NCBI RefSeq assembly: GCF_005405305.1
Contig: NZ_BJDU01000007.1
Span: 62,001 to 126,000 of the forward strand
Source of the DNA: Companilactobacillus formosensis
GTDB lineage: Bacteria > Bacillota > Bacilli > Lactobacillales > Lactobacillaceae
DNA: 64,000 nucleotides
Direction of reading: 5' to 3'
This document shows, piece by piece, positions 27,214-36,737 of the stretch. A program made the translations under genes and the position numbers. Below the pieces are notes generated by a model, which made no database searches, was not told where the DNA came from, and saw only the letters and a program-made list of their open reading frames with translations. Position 1 is the first letter of the stretch, and the number at the start of each line of letters is the position of its first letter.

Positions 27214-28020
27214 ATGACTGAACAAAATGAACAACAATACATCCTTCATTTAGACGAGGATAAACATGAAATCGCCATGAAGACTAAGGATCTACAAGTT
27301 TTTTATGGCGAAAAAGAAGCCATGCATAAGGCATCGCTTCAATTTGAAAGATATAAGATCACCTCTTTGATTGGCGCTTCTGGTTCAGGTAAATCGACTT
27401 ATTTAAGATCTTTAAATCGAATGAACGATGAAGTACCAAGTGCTAGTGTTAAAGGGCAGATCATGTATCGTGGTTTAGATATCAATAAAGATAATGTTGA
27501 TATTTATGAAGTTAGGAAGCATATTGGGATGGTTTTCCAACGTCCTAATCCATTTTCTAAATCAATTTATGACAATATTACCTTTGCATTAAAACGTCAT
27601 GGCTTACATGACAAGGATAAATTAGATGAAATCGTTGAGACAACTTTGAAACAGGCTTCTTTATGGGACCAAGTCAAAGATGATCTTAACAAAAGTGCAT
27701 TAGCACTCTCTGGGGGTCAACAACAAAGACTTTGTATTGCTAGAGCCATTGCGATGAAACCGGATATTTTATTGATGGATGAACCCGCAAGTGCGCTAGA
27801 TCCAATATCAACGTCAAATGTTGAAGAAACAATGTTGAGCTTGAAGGATAAATTTACCATTATTATCGTTACGCATAACATGCAACAAGCAGCTAGAATC
27901 AGTGATTACACAGCATTTTTCCACATGGGACATGCTGTCGAATTTAATGAAACTAGAAAAATCTTTACGCGTCCTAAGATTAAGACGACTGAAGATTATG
28001 TTTCTGGACACTTTGGATAG
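27214..28020 (+). CDS. pstB: Phosphate ABC transporter ATP-binding protein PstB (first copy)
   Basis: ABC ATPase of 268 residues with Walker [10 protein letters not shown], signature [20 protein letters not shown], and Walker [14 protein letters not shown] followed by the H-loop [12 protein letters not shown]. It carries about 15 extra N-terminal residues compared with the second copy. The D-loop/Walker B context reads MDEPASALD, where most PstB proteins have DEPTSALD; this is a mild change in the less canonical copy. ATG 27214 follows GGGTGA. Confidence 0.92.
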   Translation: MTEQNEQQYILHLDEDKHEIAMKTKDLQVFYGEKEAMHKASLQFERYKITSLIGASGSGKSTYLRSLNRMNDEVPSASVKGQIMYRGLDINKDNVDIYEVRKHIGMVFQRPNPFSKSIYDNITFALKRHGLHDKDKLDEIVETTLKQASLWDQVKDDLNKSALALSGGQQQRLCIARAIAMKPDILLMDEPASALDPISTSNVEETMLSLKDKFTIIIVTHNMQQAARISDYTAFFHMGHAVEFNETRKIFTRPKIKTTEDYVSGHFG

Positions 28021-28031
28021 GAGCACTCATA

Positions 28032-28790
28032 TTGACAGAAAAAATTTTAACATCATCTGATGTACATTTATTTTATGGTAAAAAAGAAGCCTTAAAGGGC
28101 ATTAATTTGGATTTCAACAAAAATGAAATCACAGCTTTGATTGGTCCTTCTGGATGTGGTAAATCAACTTATCTTAGATGTCTTAACCGCATGAATGACT
28201 TGATTCCTGATGTAACAATTACTGGAACTATCAGTCTAAATGGGAAGAATATTTATGCTCCTAATATCGATACGGTTGAATTACGTAAACAAGTTGGAAT
28301 GGTTTTTCAACAACCAAATCCGTTTCCTTTTTCAATCTATGATAATGTAGTATATGGACTAAGACTTGCAGGCGTGAAAGATAAAGCTGTTTTGGATGAA
28401 GCTGTTGAAACTAGTTTGCAAAGTGCTGCCGTTTGGGATGACGTCAAAGATAAATTACATCAAAGTGCTTTGTCATTATCCGGTGGTCAGCAACAGAGAG
28501 TATGTATTGCTAGAGTTTTAGCAGTGAAACCTGATATTATCTTATTAGATGAACCAACTTCGGCTTTGGATCCAATTTCTTCATCCAAAGTTGAAGATAC
28601 TATGCTTCGCTTACGTGAGGATTACACAATTATTACCGTTACACACAATATGCAACAGGCATCAAGAATATCAGATCAGACCGCTTTCTTCCTAAATGGG
28701 GAATTGATTGAGGCGGATAAAACTAGAAATATTTTCTTAAATCCGAAGGAAAAGCAGACGGAGGATTATATTTCTGGAAAATTCGGTTAG
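28032..28790 (+). CDS. pstB: Phosphate ABC transporter ATP-binding protein PstB (second copy)
   Basis: ABC ATPase of 252 residues, clearly paralogous to its neighbour. It has Walker [10 protein letters not shown], signature [20 protein letters not shown], Walker [14 protein letters not shown] and the H-loop TVTHNMQQA. These are canonical PstB sequences. The start is TTG 28032 behind AGGAGCAC, 11 bases after the first copy. Two pstB genes in tandem are common in lactobacilli and streptococci; whether they act as a heterodimer or as alternatives is unknown here. Confidence 0.92.
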   Translation: MTEKILTSSDVHLFYGKKEALKGINLDFNKNEITALIGPSGCGKSTYLRCLNRMNDLIPDVTITGTISLNGKNIYAPNIDTVELRKQVGMVFQQPNPFPFSIYDNVVYGLRLAGVKDKAVLDEAVETSLQSAAVWDDVKDKLHQSALSLSGGQQQRVCIARVLAVKPDIILLDEPTSALDPISSSKVEDTMLRLREDYTIITVTHNMQQASRISDQTAFFLNGELIEADKTRNIFLNPKEKQTEDYISGKFG

Positions 28791-28802
28791 GAGAAAAGAA
28801 AA

Positions 28803-29474
28803 ATGCGTACTACTTTTGAAGAACAATTAAATAATCTACATTTACGGTTCTCAGAGATGGGTATGATGGCGAGTGAAGCCATTATGAAATCCGTTAAAGC
28901 ATATATAGATCATGACAAGGCTTTAGCAAAAGATGTAATTCAACATGACCATGTAATTAACAAACGAGAAATGGACCTGGAAAAAGAATCTTTTGAAATG
29001 ATTGCTCTGCAACAACCTGTGACATCCGATTTGAGAATGATTGTGACAGTATTAAAGGCAAGTTCTGATTTAGAGCGAATGGGTGACCATGCTGTAAGTA
29101 TTGCGCAAGAAACAATTCGGGTCAAAGGCGAGACTAGAATTCCAGAAATCGAAAAAGTCATTGGTGAAATGGGTGATATGGCAACATCAATCGTTGAAGA
29201 CTCTCTAGAAGCCTACTTAAAAAGAGATAGCAAGATGGCTGAAGAAGTTGCTCACCGTGATATCGAAATTGACGCTAAGAGTACGATGATCAATGAATTG
29301 TGTATCAAAGATATGCAAAAGACTGTTGAGAATGTTTTGAGTGGCTCCTCTTACATGTTAGTAGCTAGTTATTTGGAACGTGTTGGTGACTATGCAACTA
29401 ATATTTGTGAATGGGTAGTTTACTTGAACACCGGACATGTGGTAGAACTGAATCGGAAGCATATTGCTGAATAA
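28803..29474 (+). CDS. phoU: Phosphate signalling/transport regulator PhoU
   Basis: All-alpha protein of 223 residues with the two repeated three-helix PhoU units (about 1-110 and 115-215). Metal-binding E/D-rich motifs occur as SSDLERMGDHAVSIA and YLERVGDYATNICEW. PhoU restrains Pst transport and PhoR signalling when phosphate is plentiful. It starts at ATG 28803 behind AGGAGAAA and closes the pst operon; no clear terminator is seen before the pspC gene. Confidence 0.94.
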   Translation: MRTTFEEQLNNLHLRFSEMGMMASEAIMKSVKAYIDHDKALAKDVIQHDHVINKREMDLEKESFEMIALQQPVTSDLRMIVTVLKASSDLERMGDHAVSIAQETIRVKGETRIPEIEKVIGEMGDMATSIVEDSLEAYLKRDSKMAEEVAHRDIEIDAKSTMINELCIKDMQKTVENVLSGSSYMLVASYLERVGDYATNICEWVVYLNTGHVVELNRKHIAE

Positions 29475-29516
29475 GCATGTGTATAATATTTTTGGAACGA
29501 GTTGAGGTGATATTTT

Positions 29517-29768
29517 ATGAGAAATAGAATCACGAGATCTAGTACAAATCGGATGCTTGCAGGTGTTTGTGGAGGATTAGGTGAGTACTTTGGAATCGAC
29601 TCGACTTGGATTCGCCTGTTGTTTATTTTCTTAACACCGTTGACTTATTTTTTGACAATTTTGGTTTACGTAGTTTGCGTCTTTTCGTTTCCGGAAACTC
29701 GTAATATTCAAGAAACTGATTTTAGAAAGAAATATCGTCGACCTAAGGCGCCCAAAAAATATTATTGA
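29517..29768 (+). CDS. PspC domain protein
   Basis: Small membrane protein of 83 residues with one PspC domain: RSSTNRMLAGVCGGLGEYFGIDSTWIR followed by a hydrophobic hairpin of one to two helices and a basic tail. PspC proteins take part in envelope-stress responses in other bacteria; in lactobacilli the role is undefined. It starts at ATG 29517 behind GAGGTGAT. A lone -10 (TATAAT, 29482-29487) lies upstream. It forms a probable pair with the next gene, as in Bacillus yvlC-yvlD before hprK. Confidence 0.85.
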   Translation: MRNRITRSSTNRMLAGVCGGLGEYFGIDSTWIRLLFIFLTPLTYFLTILVYVVCVFSFPETRNIQETDFRKKYRRPKAPKKYY

Positions 29769-29797
29769 TTTAAATAATAATTAAATGAGGGTATGCA

Positions 29798-30163
29798 ATG
29801 AAGTTATTAATCAGACTGGTAATTCAAACGTTGTTGTTTTTAGCAATTGCGCGTGTTTTACCAGGGATGTTTCAAATTGATAGTTTGGGTACGGCTATTT
29901 TAGCAAGTTTGGTTTTGGTGATTCTGAATGGAACTATTAAGCCACTGTTGCACATTATTTCATTGCCGATTACTTTTATCACTTTCGGATTATTTTCGTT
30001 TGTGATTAATGCTATTACTTTGGAACTGACTTCTGTTTTAGTAGGATCAGCAAGTTTTCATTTTAATGGTTTTGGTTCGGCATTAGTCGTAGCAGTAATT
30101 TTAGCAATTTGTTATTCTATTATTAACAATTACACGAAAGACAATTTTCAAAGACGCGTCTAG
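29798..30163 (+). CDS. YvlD-type phage holin family 4 membrane protein
   Basis: Membrane protein of 121 residues with four hydrophobic segments, of the YvlD (Phage_holin_4_2-named) family. Despite the family name there is no sign of phage genes nearby, and the conserved position beside pspC and hprK argues for a chromosomal envelope-stress role. Characteristic pieces are LIRLVIQTLLFLAIARVLPGM and a Gly/Asn-containing LVILNGTIKPLLHI. Its stop codon lies inside the following terminator. Confidence 0.85.
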   Translation: MKLLIRLVIQTLLFLAIARVLPGMFQIDSLGTAILASLVLVILNGTIKPLLHIISLPITFITFGLFSFVINAITLELTSVLVGSASFHFNGFGSALVVAVILAICYSIINNYTKDNFQRRV

Positions 30164-30178
30164 AACGCGTTTTTTTTG
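30154..30178 (+). terminator. Intrinsic terminator before hprK
   Basis: ACGCGT (30154-30159), loop CTAGA, ACGCGT (30165-30170), then eight or nine T. The stem overlaps the last codons and stop of the yvlD-type gene. Confidence 0.8.
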
Positions 30179-30229
30179 TATCATTTAATGATAAACTTAA
30201 GGTAAAACATGAATTAGTGAGGCTGGGTT

Positions 30230-31189
30230 ATGACAAATTTTGTTACTGTATCGCAATTGGTAAAAGATAATGAATTAAAAGTTTATAGCGGCGAAGAGCT
30301 TCTTGAAGGTAAAAAGGTTATTACTAGTGATATTTCTCGTCCAGGAATTGAGTTAACTGGTTACTTTGACTATTATCCTAGTGAAAGAATTCAATTATTT
30401 GGACAAACTGAATCGGCTTATTCACGTTCAATGACAAGCAACAATCGTTATAAGGTTATGTTGGAATTATGTCGTGAAGATACGCCGGCATTGCTTATTT
30501 CTAGAAATATTCAACCTAGTAAAGAAATTTTGCAAGCGGCTAAAGAGCACAATGTACCTGTAATTGGTTCGACTTTGCCTACAACAAGACTTTCTAGTAT
30601 GATTACTGAATATCTCGATGAGAAGTTAGCACCTAGAGAATCTATTCACGGTGTTTTAGTTGATGTTTATGGTATTGGAATTCTTTTGACGGGACATTCT
30701 GGAATTGGTAAGAGTGAAACGGCTTTGGAATTAGTTAAGAGAGGGCATCGTTTGATTGCTGATGATCGTGTCGATGTTTATCAACGTGATGAGAAGACTA
30801 TCGTTGGTGAAGCTCCTAAGATTTTGAATCACTTGCTAGAAATTCGTGGTATCGGAATTATCGATGTGATGAATCTCTTTGGTGCCGGTGCTGTTCGTTC
30901 TAAGAGTGAAATTCAATTGATCATTAACTTGGAGAATTGGTCAGCTGATAAGAATTATGATCGAATCGGAACTTTGGAAGACAAACGTACTTTCTTTGAC
31001 GTTGATGTTCCTCAAATTACGGTGCCAGTTAAAGTTGGTCGTAATATTTCTATCATCATTGAAGTTGCAGCAATGAACTATCGTGCCAAGAAGATGGGCT
31101 ACGATGCTACTAAGAAATTCGAGGATAATTTAGGCTTATTGATTAAAGAAAATGAAGCCAAAACAAAAAATAATGGAGAAGGTAAGTAA
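30230..31189 (+). CDS. hprK: HPr kinase/phosphorylase
   Basis: Bifunctional enzyme of 319 residues that phosphorylates or dephosphorylates Ser46 of HPr and so feeds CcpA-dependent catabolite control. The N-terminal DRTGG-like domain (about 1-130) is followed by the kinase domain with the P-loop GHSGIGKS at residues 155-162 and the HPrK signature [10 protein letters not shown]. The start is ATG 30230 behind GAGGCTGGG. The stop overlaps the lgt start by one base. The cre box before hpf in this window is a likely end point of this pathway. Confidence 0.96.
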   Translation: MTNFVTVSQLVKDNELKVYSGEELLEGKKVITSDISRPGIELTGYFDYYPSERIQLFGQTESAYSRSMTSNNRYKVMLELCREDTPALLISRNIQPSKEILQAAKEHNVPVIGSTLPTTRLSSMITEYLDEKLAPRESIHGVLVDVYGIGILLTGHSGIGKSETALELVKRGHRLIADDRVDVYQRDEKTIVGEAPKILNHLLEIRGIGIIDVMNLFGAGAVRSKSEIQLIINLENWSADKNYDRIGTLEDKRTFFDVDVPQITVPVKVGRNISIIIEVAAMNYRAKKMGYDATKKFEDNLGLLIKENEAKTKNNGEGK

Positions 31190-32004
31190 TGAGTTTTGAC
31201 CTATTAGCATTAAATCCAATTGCGTTTAATCTGGGGGGATTACAAGTACATTGGTATGGAATCATCATTGCCTTAGGCGCTTTAGTGGGAGTCATTATGG
31301 CGATGCGTGAAGCCAAAAGACGTCATCTTGATCCAGATAATATTTTGGATTTAGTCTTGTATGGGGTACCGATAGCCTTAGTGGGTGCTCGATTGTATTA
31401 TGTGATTTTTGAATTGCCATTTTATCTGGCTAATCCGAGTGAAATTATTAAAATTTGGCACGGTGGAATTGCTATTTATGGCGGTTTGATTGCAGCCTTT
31501 ATCGTATTATTAGTTTTGTGCAAAAAGAGAAACATTTCTCCTTGGTTAATGTTAGATATTGCAGCACCATCAGTTTTGCTTGGTCAAATTGTTGGTCGCT
31601 GGGGAAATTTCATGAATCAAGAAGCTTTTGGTGCCAAAACTAGCTTAGACTTTTTGCAATCATTGCATTTGCCACATTTCATTATTGAACAAATGTATAT
31701 CAATGGAGCTTATCGCCAGCCGACATTTTTGTATGAATCGGTTGGAAATTTGATCGGTTTAGTTTTGATTTTAGTTTTGAGAAATAGAAAACACCTCTTT
31801 AAGCGCGGAGAAGTATTTTTGTCTTACTTAATTTGGTATCCAGCTGTCCGCTTCTTTGTCGAGGGGATGCGAACTGATAGTTTGTATATTCTTCCCGGAG
31901 TTAGAGTTTCGCAAGTCTTATCATTAGTTTTATTCTTTGTCGCAATCGGATTATTCATTTATCGGCGCAAACGACAAAAACAACCTTGGTATAATGAATT
32001 GTGA
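31189..32004 (+). CDS. lgt: Prolipoprotein diacylglyceryl transferase
   Basis: Seven-helix membrane enzyme of 271 residues that transfers diacylglycerol from phosphatidylglycerol to the lipobox cysteine of prolipoproteins such as PstS. The signature [17 protein letters not shown] is intact, as are the N-terminal WYGIIIALG and the HGGIAIYGG motif with the essential histidine region. ATG 31189 overlaps the hprK stop. pgsA, earlier in the window, makes its lipid donor. Confidence 0.95.
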   Translation: MSFDLLALNPIAFNLGGLQVHWYGIIIALGALVGVIMAMREAKRRHLDPDNILDLVLYGVPIALVGARLYYVIFELPFYLANPSEIIKIWHGGIAIYGGLIAAFIVLLVLCKKRNISPWLMLDIAAPSVLLGQIVGRWGNFMNQEAFGAKTSLDFLQSLHLPHFIIEQMYINGAYRQPTFLYESVGNLIGLVLILVLRNRKHLFKRGEVFLSYLIWYPAVRFFVEGMRTDSLYILPGVRVSQVLSLVLFFVAIGLFIYRRKRQKQPWYNEL

Positions 32005-32013
32005 GCAACTTAA

Positions 32014-32041
32014 TTGCCAAGTTGAAAAATAATGGTAATAT
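32014..32041 (+). promoter_or_regulatory. Predicted promoter for trxB
   Basis: TTGCCA (32014-32019), a 16-base spacer and TAATAT (32036-32041). A short inverted repeat (CAACTT/AAGTTG, 32007-32025) overlaps the -35. Confidence 0.5.
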
Positions 32042-32069
32042 TTGTTGAGTAATAGGAGGTAATTCGACG

Positions 32070-33011
32070 ATGAAAACATATGATGTAGTAGTTATTGGTG
32101 CGGGACCTGGTGGTTTAACAGCTGCTTTATACGCTTCACGTGCTAATTTGTCAGTAATGATTCTTGATCGTGGTATTTATGGTGGTCAAATGAACAACAC
32201 CGCCGCAATCGAAAATTATCCTGGCTTTGATTCAATTTTAGGACCAGACTTAAGTGAAAAGATGTATAAATCATCAACTCAATTTGGAGCTGACTTTGGC
32301 TATGGTGCTGTTGAATCAGTTGAAGATAAAGGAAATGTTAAAATCATCCATACAGATGATGGCGATTATGAAACAAAGGCTTTAATTATCGCTACTGGTT
32401 CACAATACAAGAAGATTGGCGTACCTGGTGAAGAAGAATTATCAGGCCGTGGTGTTTCTTACTGTGCTGTCTGTGATGGTGCATTCTTCAAGGGACAAGA
32501 CGTTGCCGTTATCGGTGGTGGCGATTCTGCCGTTGAAGAAGGTATCTATTTGACACAATTAGCTAAATCCGTAACAATTATTCACCGTCGTGATCAATTA
32601 CGTGCCCAAAAGATTTTGCAAGACCGTGCATTTAAGAACGATAAGATTAAGTTCGTTTGGAATGCTGACGTCAAGGAAATCACAAGTGAAGATGACAAGG
32701 TTTCTGGCGTACGTTACGTTGACAAGAAGACCGGTGAAGAACACGTTGTTCCAGCTAAGGGTGCCTTTATCTATGTTGGTATCAAACCAATGACTGAACC
32801 ATTCAAGGGCTTAGGCGTGCTTGATGAAGATGGTTGGATCGATACTAATGAACACATGGAAACAAAAGTTCCTGGAATCTTTGCTGTAGGTGACGTTAGA
32901 AAGAAAGACTTGCGTCAAGTTGCTATTGCTGTTGGTGAAGGTGGTATTGCCGGACAACAAGCTTACAACTACATTCAAGAGCTTTCTGATAGTGAAGTTT
33001 CAGCTAAGTAA
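32070..33011 (+). CDS. trxB: Thioredoxin reductase
   Basis: NADPH-dependent flavoprotein of 313 residues that reduces thioredoxin. The FAD site is GAGPGGLTAALYASRA, the redox pair is CAVC in SYCAVCDGAFF, the NADPH site is VIGGGDSAVEEG, and the second FAD motif is GIFAVGDVR. The start is ATG 32070 behind AGGAGGT. It is monocistronic between a promoter and a strong terminator. Confidence 0.96.
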   Translation: MKTYDVVVIGAGPGGLTAALYASRANLSVMILDRGIYGGQMNNTAAIENYPGFDSILGPDLSEKMYKSSTQFGADFGYGAVESVEDKGNVKIIHTDDGDYETKALIIATGSQYKKIGVPGEEELSGRGVSYCAVCDGAFFKGQDVAVIGGGDSAVEEGIYLTQLAKSVTIIHRRDQLRAQKILQDRAFKNDKIKFVWNADVKEITSEDDKVSGVRYVDKKTGEEHVVPAKGAFIYVGIKPMTEPFKGLGVLDEDGWIDTNEHMETKVPGIFAVGDVRKKDLRQVAIAVGEGGIAGQQAYNYIQELSDSEVSAK

Positions 33012-33033
33012 TCATTTTATAAAAATAATTGAG

Positions 33034-33077
33034 GGTTATGTAAAAGAGAATTGTTCTCTTTTACATAACCTTTTTTT
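33034..33077 (+). terminator. Strong terminator after trxB
   Basis: A perfect 17-base stem (33034-33050 with 33054-33070; loop TTG), core GTAAAAGAGAA, is followed by seven T. Confidence 0.93.
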
Positions 33078-33141
33078 ATTATCTGGGGCCGTAACGATTG
33101 GTTAATATTTGAAAAATAAATTTTCTAAAAGTGGTTCCATT

Positions 33142-33169
33142 TTGTACATGTTTAAACATATAGTATAAT
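33142..33169 (+). promoter_or_regulatory. Promoter with embedded 12-base palindrome
   Basis: TTGTAC (33142-33147), a 16-base spacer and consensus TATAAT (33164-33169). The spacer contains the perfect palindrome ATGTTTAAACAT (33148-33159), placed to act as an operator for the HTH protein encoded just downstream. Confidence 0.65.
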
Positions 33170-33197
33170 GTGTATAAAAAGATAGGAAGTGATTCTT

Positions 33198-33452
33198 ATG
33201 CGTGAAGTAGTAAATAATAATATGGATCGTCTGATGAATGAATCCGGTTTTAATATTGCAAAAAACTTGAAAATCCTTAGAAGAGAAAAAAATGTTACTC
33301 AAAAGGAAGTTGCTCAACATTTAAATATTGATGTCACAACCTTATCTCACTATGAAACTGGTATTAGAATGCCAGATATTGATACTTTGATTGCTTTGGC
33401 TAGATACTATAATACGGATATCAACAGGATCATCAGTAGTGAAGCTTACTAA
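33198..33452 (+). CDS. Small XRE-family transcriptional regulator
   Basis: Protein of 84 residues consisting of one Cro/XRE helix-turn-helix (about 15-70): LKILRREKNVTQKEVAQHLNIDVTTLSHYETGIRMPD. ATG 33198 is preceded at eight bases by AGGAAG; the longer frame from GTG 33189 begins within that site. The strong promoter with a palindrome between -35 and -10 suggests self-repression. It lies between trxB and phosphoglucomutase, with no terminator clearly seen. Its target genes cannot be deduced. Confidence 0.85.
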   Translation: MREVVNNNMDRLMNESGFNIAKNLKILRREKNVTQKEVAQHLNIDVTTLSHYETGIRMPDIDTLIALARYYNTDINRIISSEAY

Positions 33453-33520
33453 TTTGTAAATTTGATACACAATTTTAAGTCTCTTTTAAATTTTTATTGT
33501 TAAAGTTGTGTAAATCAAAT

Positions 33521-33548
33521 TTTAATAGTACTTTAGGATTGCTATAAT
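33521..33548 (+). promoter_or_regulatory. Predicted promoter for the phosphoglucomutase gene
   Basis: TTTAAT (33521-33526), a 16-base spacer and consensus TATAAT (33543-33548). Just upstream, TTTGATACACAA (33461-33472) and a near-complement at 33506-33519 could form a long-loop AT-rich stem. Confidence 0.45.
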
Positions 33549-33584
33549 AGCTGTAGGTACTTACAAATTAGGAGGACGAAGTTA

Positions 33585-35303
33585 ATGTCTTGGCAAGATA
33601 ATATGCAACAATGGCTCGACTATAAAGATTTAGATCCAGATATGAAACAGCAACTCAATGAGATGAAGAATGACTCAGAAGTAGCTGAAGAAGCTTTCTA
33701 TGAACCTATGGAGTTCGGTACGGCTGGTATGCGTGGTTTGATTGGACCTGGTATCAACCGCATGAATATTTATACAGTTCGTCAAGCTACTGAAGGACTA
33801 GCATCATTTATGGATACTTTGGACGAAAAAGTGAAGGCTCAAGGTGTAGCAATTAGTTATGATTCTCGTTACTATTCACAAGATTTTGCTTACGAATCAG
33901 CTAAAGTTTTGGGTGTTCACGGAATCCGCAGTTACGTCTTTGATAGTTTGAGACCAACACCTGAGTTATCTTTTGCTGTAAGAAGCTTGCACACTTATGC
34001 AGGAATTATGATTACAGCAAGCCACAATCCTAAGCAATACAATGGTTTCAAAATTTATGGTCCAGATGGTGGACAAATGCCTCCAGCTGAATCTGATAAT
34101 ATTACTAGTTTTGCTCGTAAAGCTAGCGACCTCTTTAGTATCAAAGTTATGTCAGTACCTCAATTGCGTGCTAACAAATTGTTGACTTTGATTGGTGAAG
34201 ATGTCGACTTGAATTATATGAAGAATCTTGAGACAGTTATCGTAAATCCAAAGTTGATTGAAGATATTGGTGATAAGATGAAATTCGTCTACTCGCCACT
34301 TCATGGAACAGGTAAGATGATTGCTCCAAGAATCTTCCAAAAACTAGGTTTTAAGAATTTTAATATGGTAACAGAACAAGCCATCCTTGATCCAGAGTTT
34401 GCGACAACACCATTCCCTAATCCGGAATTTGCCCAAACTTTTGATTTGGCTATCGAACGTGGTAAGAAGATTGGTGCTAATATTTTAATTGCGACTGATC
34501 CTGATGCTGATCGTTTAGGAGCCGCAGTAAGACAACCGGATGGTTCTTATAAATTAATGACTGGTAATCAAATTGCTTCAGTTCTATTGAACTATCTCTT
34601 GATGGCTAAGAAGGATTTGAAGGAATTACCAGCTAACGGAGCAGTTGTTAAATCAATCGTATCTTCAGAATTGGCTACAGCAATTGCTAATAAATATGAC
34701 GTTAAGATGTTTGATGTTTTGACAGGATTCAAATATATTGCTGAAACAATCGAACAATTTGAAAAAACTAATAGCCATGAATTCCTCTTTGGCTTTGAAG
34801 AAAGTTACGGTTATCTAGTTAAGCCTTTCGTTCGTGATAAGGATGCCATGCAATCAACTTTGCTACTAGCTGAAGCAGCTGCTTATTATGAATCAGAAGG
34901 TAAGACAATCTATGATGCTCTAGAAGACCTTTACAAAGAATTTGGTTATTATCGTGAAAAGACTATTTCCAAGACATTTGAAGGTATTTCTGGAAAAGAC
35001 AAGATGGCTCAAATCATGAAGACACTTCGTGAAGAAGGAATTGAGTCAATCAATGGCGTTAAAGTAGTTGAATCAATCGATTATTTGAATGACACTGATG
35101 TCACCGCTGGTGGTACTAAAGAAACTGGTCTACCAAAGGCCAACGTTTTGAAATACGTTCTAGCTGATGACACTTGGGTTGCCGCTAGACCATCAGGAAC
35201 TGAACCTAAGATGAAATTTTACATTGGCGTTAAGAGTGACACTGAAGATGGTGCTGCTAAGAAACTAGCCGAATTTGCTAAAGAAATTGAAGGCTGGGAA
35301 TAA
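33585..35303 (+). CDS. pgcA: Phospho-sugar mutase (alpha-phosphoglucomutase type)
   Basis: Alpha-D-phosphohexomutase of 572 residues that interconverts glucose-1-phosphate and glucose-6-phosphate, linking glycolysis to UDP-glucose and wall polymer synthesis. The phosphoserine loop is TASHNPKQYNG, the Mg site DPDADRLG, the sugar loop GFEESYG and the phosphate-binding loop RPSGTEPKMKFY. The length fits the PgcA group and not bacterial Pgm or GlmM. The start is ATG 33585 behind AGGAGG. A strong terminator follows. Confidence 0.92.
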   Translation: MSWQDNMQQWLDYKDLDPDMKQQLNEMKNDSEVAEEAFYEPMEFGTAGMRGLIGPGINRMNIYTVRQATEGLASFMDTLDEKVKAQGVAISYDSRYYSQDFAYESAKVLGVHGIRSYVFDSLRPTPELSFAVRSLHTYAGIMITASHNPKQYNGFKIYGPDGGQMPPAESDNITSFARKASDLFSIKVMSVPQLRANKLLTLIGEDVDLNYMKNLETVIVNPKLIEDIGDKMKFVYSPLHGTGKMIAPRIFQKLGFKNFNMVTEQAILDPEFATTPFPNPEFAQTFDLAIERGKKIGANILIATDPDADRLGAAVRQPDGSYKLMTGNQIASVLLNYLLMAKKDLKELPANGAVVKSIVSSELATAIANKYDVKMFDVLTGFKYIAETIEQFEKTNSHEFLFGFEESYGYLVKPFVRDKDAMQSTLLLAEAAAYYESEGKTIYDALEDLYKEFGYYREKTISKTFEGISGKDKMAQIMKTLREEGIESINGVKVVESIDYLNDTDVTAGGTKETGLPKANVLKYVLADDTWVAARPSGTEPKMKFYIGVKSDTEDGAAKKLAEFAKEIEGWE

Positions 35304-35309
35304 AAAATT

Positions 35310-35352
35310 AGACCTTGTTAGGAAAGGCATAATCCTAATAAGGTCTTTTTTT
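35310..35352 (+). terminator. Intrinsic terminator after phosphoglucomutase
   Basis: A 14-base stem starts with AGACCTTGTTAGGA (35310-35323), pairs with 35333-35346 and is followed by seven T. Confidence 0.92.
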
Positions 35353-35367
35353 GTTGCTTTTACCACG

Positions 35368-35396
35368 TTACAGTCACTATCCAATTGCGATATAAT
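35368..35396 (+). promoter_or_regulatory. Predicted promoter for the phosphodiesterase-like gene
   Basis: TTACAG (35368-35373), a 17-base spacer and consensus TATAAT (35391-35396). Confidence 0.6.
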
Positions 35397-35430
35397 ATTT
35401 TCATGTACTTTGTGAAAAGGGGAAATCAAA

Positions 35431-36723
35431 TTGTCTACAAATCAACATTTAGTAATTATTTCGTTAGATTCATTGGGTTTTAACGATATTAATGAACATC
35501 AATCAGAACTTCCAACATTGAACAAATTAGTTAATGGAGGAACTTGGGTCAAAGAAGTCAGTGGAATTTATCCGACTTTGACTTATCCTTCGCATACAAC
35601 TATCATCACCGGTCAATATCCAAATGTTCATGGAATAGTTAATAACACCAAGATCCAAACGACACGTCGTTCCCCAGATTGGTACTGGTATCAAAAAGAC
35701 GTTCAAGTACCGACACTTTACGATTTAGCACATAAAAATAAAATGAAAACGGCGGCTTTTTTGTGGCCAGTAACTGCTGGTAGTAAAATCACTTACAATT
35801 TGGCAGAAATTTTTCCTAACCGAATTTGGACGAATCAAGTTTTAGTATCTTTGAGAGCTAGTTCACCTTTATTTATTTTGGAAATGAACAAAAAGTACGG
35901 TAAATTAAGAAATGGCATCGAACAACCGCAATTGGATGAATTTATTACAGCTTGTGCCGTCGATACGATTAAAAATAAGAAACCGAATCTGACGCTTTTG
36001 CATCTTGTAGATATGGATAGTATGCGTCACCGTTATGGCGTTCGCTCTGATGAAGCTATGGAAGCCTTACATCGACTTGATAAACACGTTAAGCAAGTAG
36101 TTGATGCTACCAAAGAAGCGGGAACTTTTGGCGATACTAATTTCGTAATATTGGGTGACCATTATCAAATTAACGTTGATAAAATGATTCATTTGAACAC
36201 ATTATTTGCTAAACGTGGTTGGTTAACGGGTAATCCTGATCAAACAATTAGAAAAGATTGGTCAGTGTTAGCAAAGACTTGTGACGGGTCCACATATATT
36301 TATACAAAGGACTTCAGTCAGATTAAACGTCTACGGGAAGTTATTTCTGGAGTAGAAGGTGTCGAACGAATTTATTCTAATGAAGAAGCTATTGCTCGTG
36401 GAGCTGATCCTAAATGTACGCTGATGGTTGAGGCCAAAGCTGGTTATTATTTCACTGACGAGGGTAGTCGTTCAAATGTTGTGGAAAAGGTTATGCCAGA
36501 AATGATGGGACATCCTGACCGTTATCAAGGGGTTCACGGTTATGATCCACAAAAACCAGGCTATAAGACAACAATTATCTTTAACGGACCAATGGTCAAA
36601 GAAAATCAAACGATTGATGGTGCTAAATTAGTTGACGAAGCACCAACTTTTGCTAAATTATTAGGGCTAAAGTTCCCTGAACCATTGGCTGGAAGTGCTA
36701 TCGAGGGTATTTTTAAAGATTAG
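35431..36723 (+). CDS. Alkaline phosphatase superfamily protein (type I phosphodiesterase/nucleotide pyrophosphatase-like)
   Basis: Cytoplasmic enzyme of 430 residues with no signal peptide. The metal and nucleophile elements of the ENPP branch are visible: an early aspartate in IISLDSLGF, the nucleophile segment YPTLTYPSHTTIITGQYP (a threonine or serine), the paired metal ligands in LVDMDSMRHRYG, FVILGDHYQ, and the late histidine in GVHGYDP. The substrate is unknown; phosphodiester or phosphonate bonds are likely from the family. It starts at TTG 35431 behind AAAGGGGA. The permease gene follows and is probably in the same operon. Confidence 0.85.
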   Translation: MSTNQHLVIISLDSLGFNDINEHQSELPTLNKLVNGGTWVKEVSGIYPTLTYPSHTTIITGQYPNVHGIVNNTKIQTTRRSPDWYWYQKDVQVPTLYDLAHKNKMKTAAFLWPVTAGSKITYNLAEIFPNRIWTNQVLVSLRASSPLFILEMNKKYGKLRNGIEQPQLDEFITACAVDTIKNKKPNLTLLHLVDMDSMRHRYGVRSDEAMEALHRLDKHVKQVVDATKEAGTFGDTNFVILGDHYQINVDKMIHLNTLFAKRGWLTGNPDQTIRKDWSVLAKTCDGSTYIYTKDFSQIKRLREVISGVEGVERIYSNEEAIARGADPKCTLMVEAKAGYYFTDEGSRSNVVEKVMPEMMGHPDRYQGVHGYDPQKPGYKTTIIFNGPMVKENQTIDGAKLVDEAPTFAKLLGLKFPEPLAGSAIEGIFKD

Positions 36724-36737
36724 AATTGAGGGAATTT

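Noticed and set aside
29798-30163. Possible prophage remnant suggested by the holin-like family name.
   Set aside because: No phage genes nearby; the pspC-yvlD-hprK order is a normal chromosomal arrangement.
33461-33519. Long-loop inverted repeat before phosphoglucomutase, considered as a riboswitch or terminator.
   Set aside because: Arms are AT-rich and imperfect, the loop is over 30 bases, there is no T-run after it, and it lies upstream of the predicted promoter.
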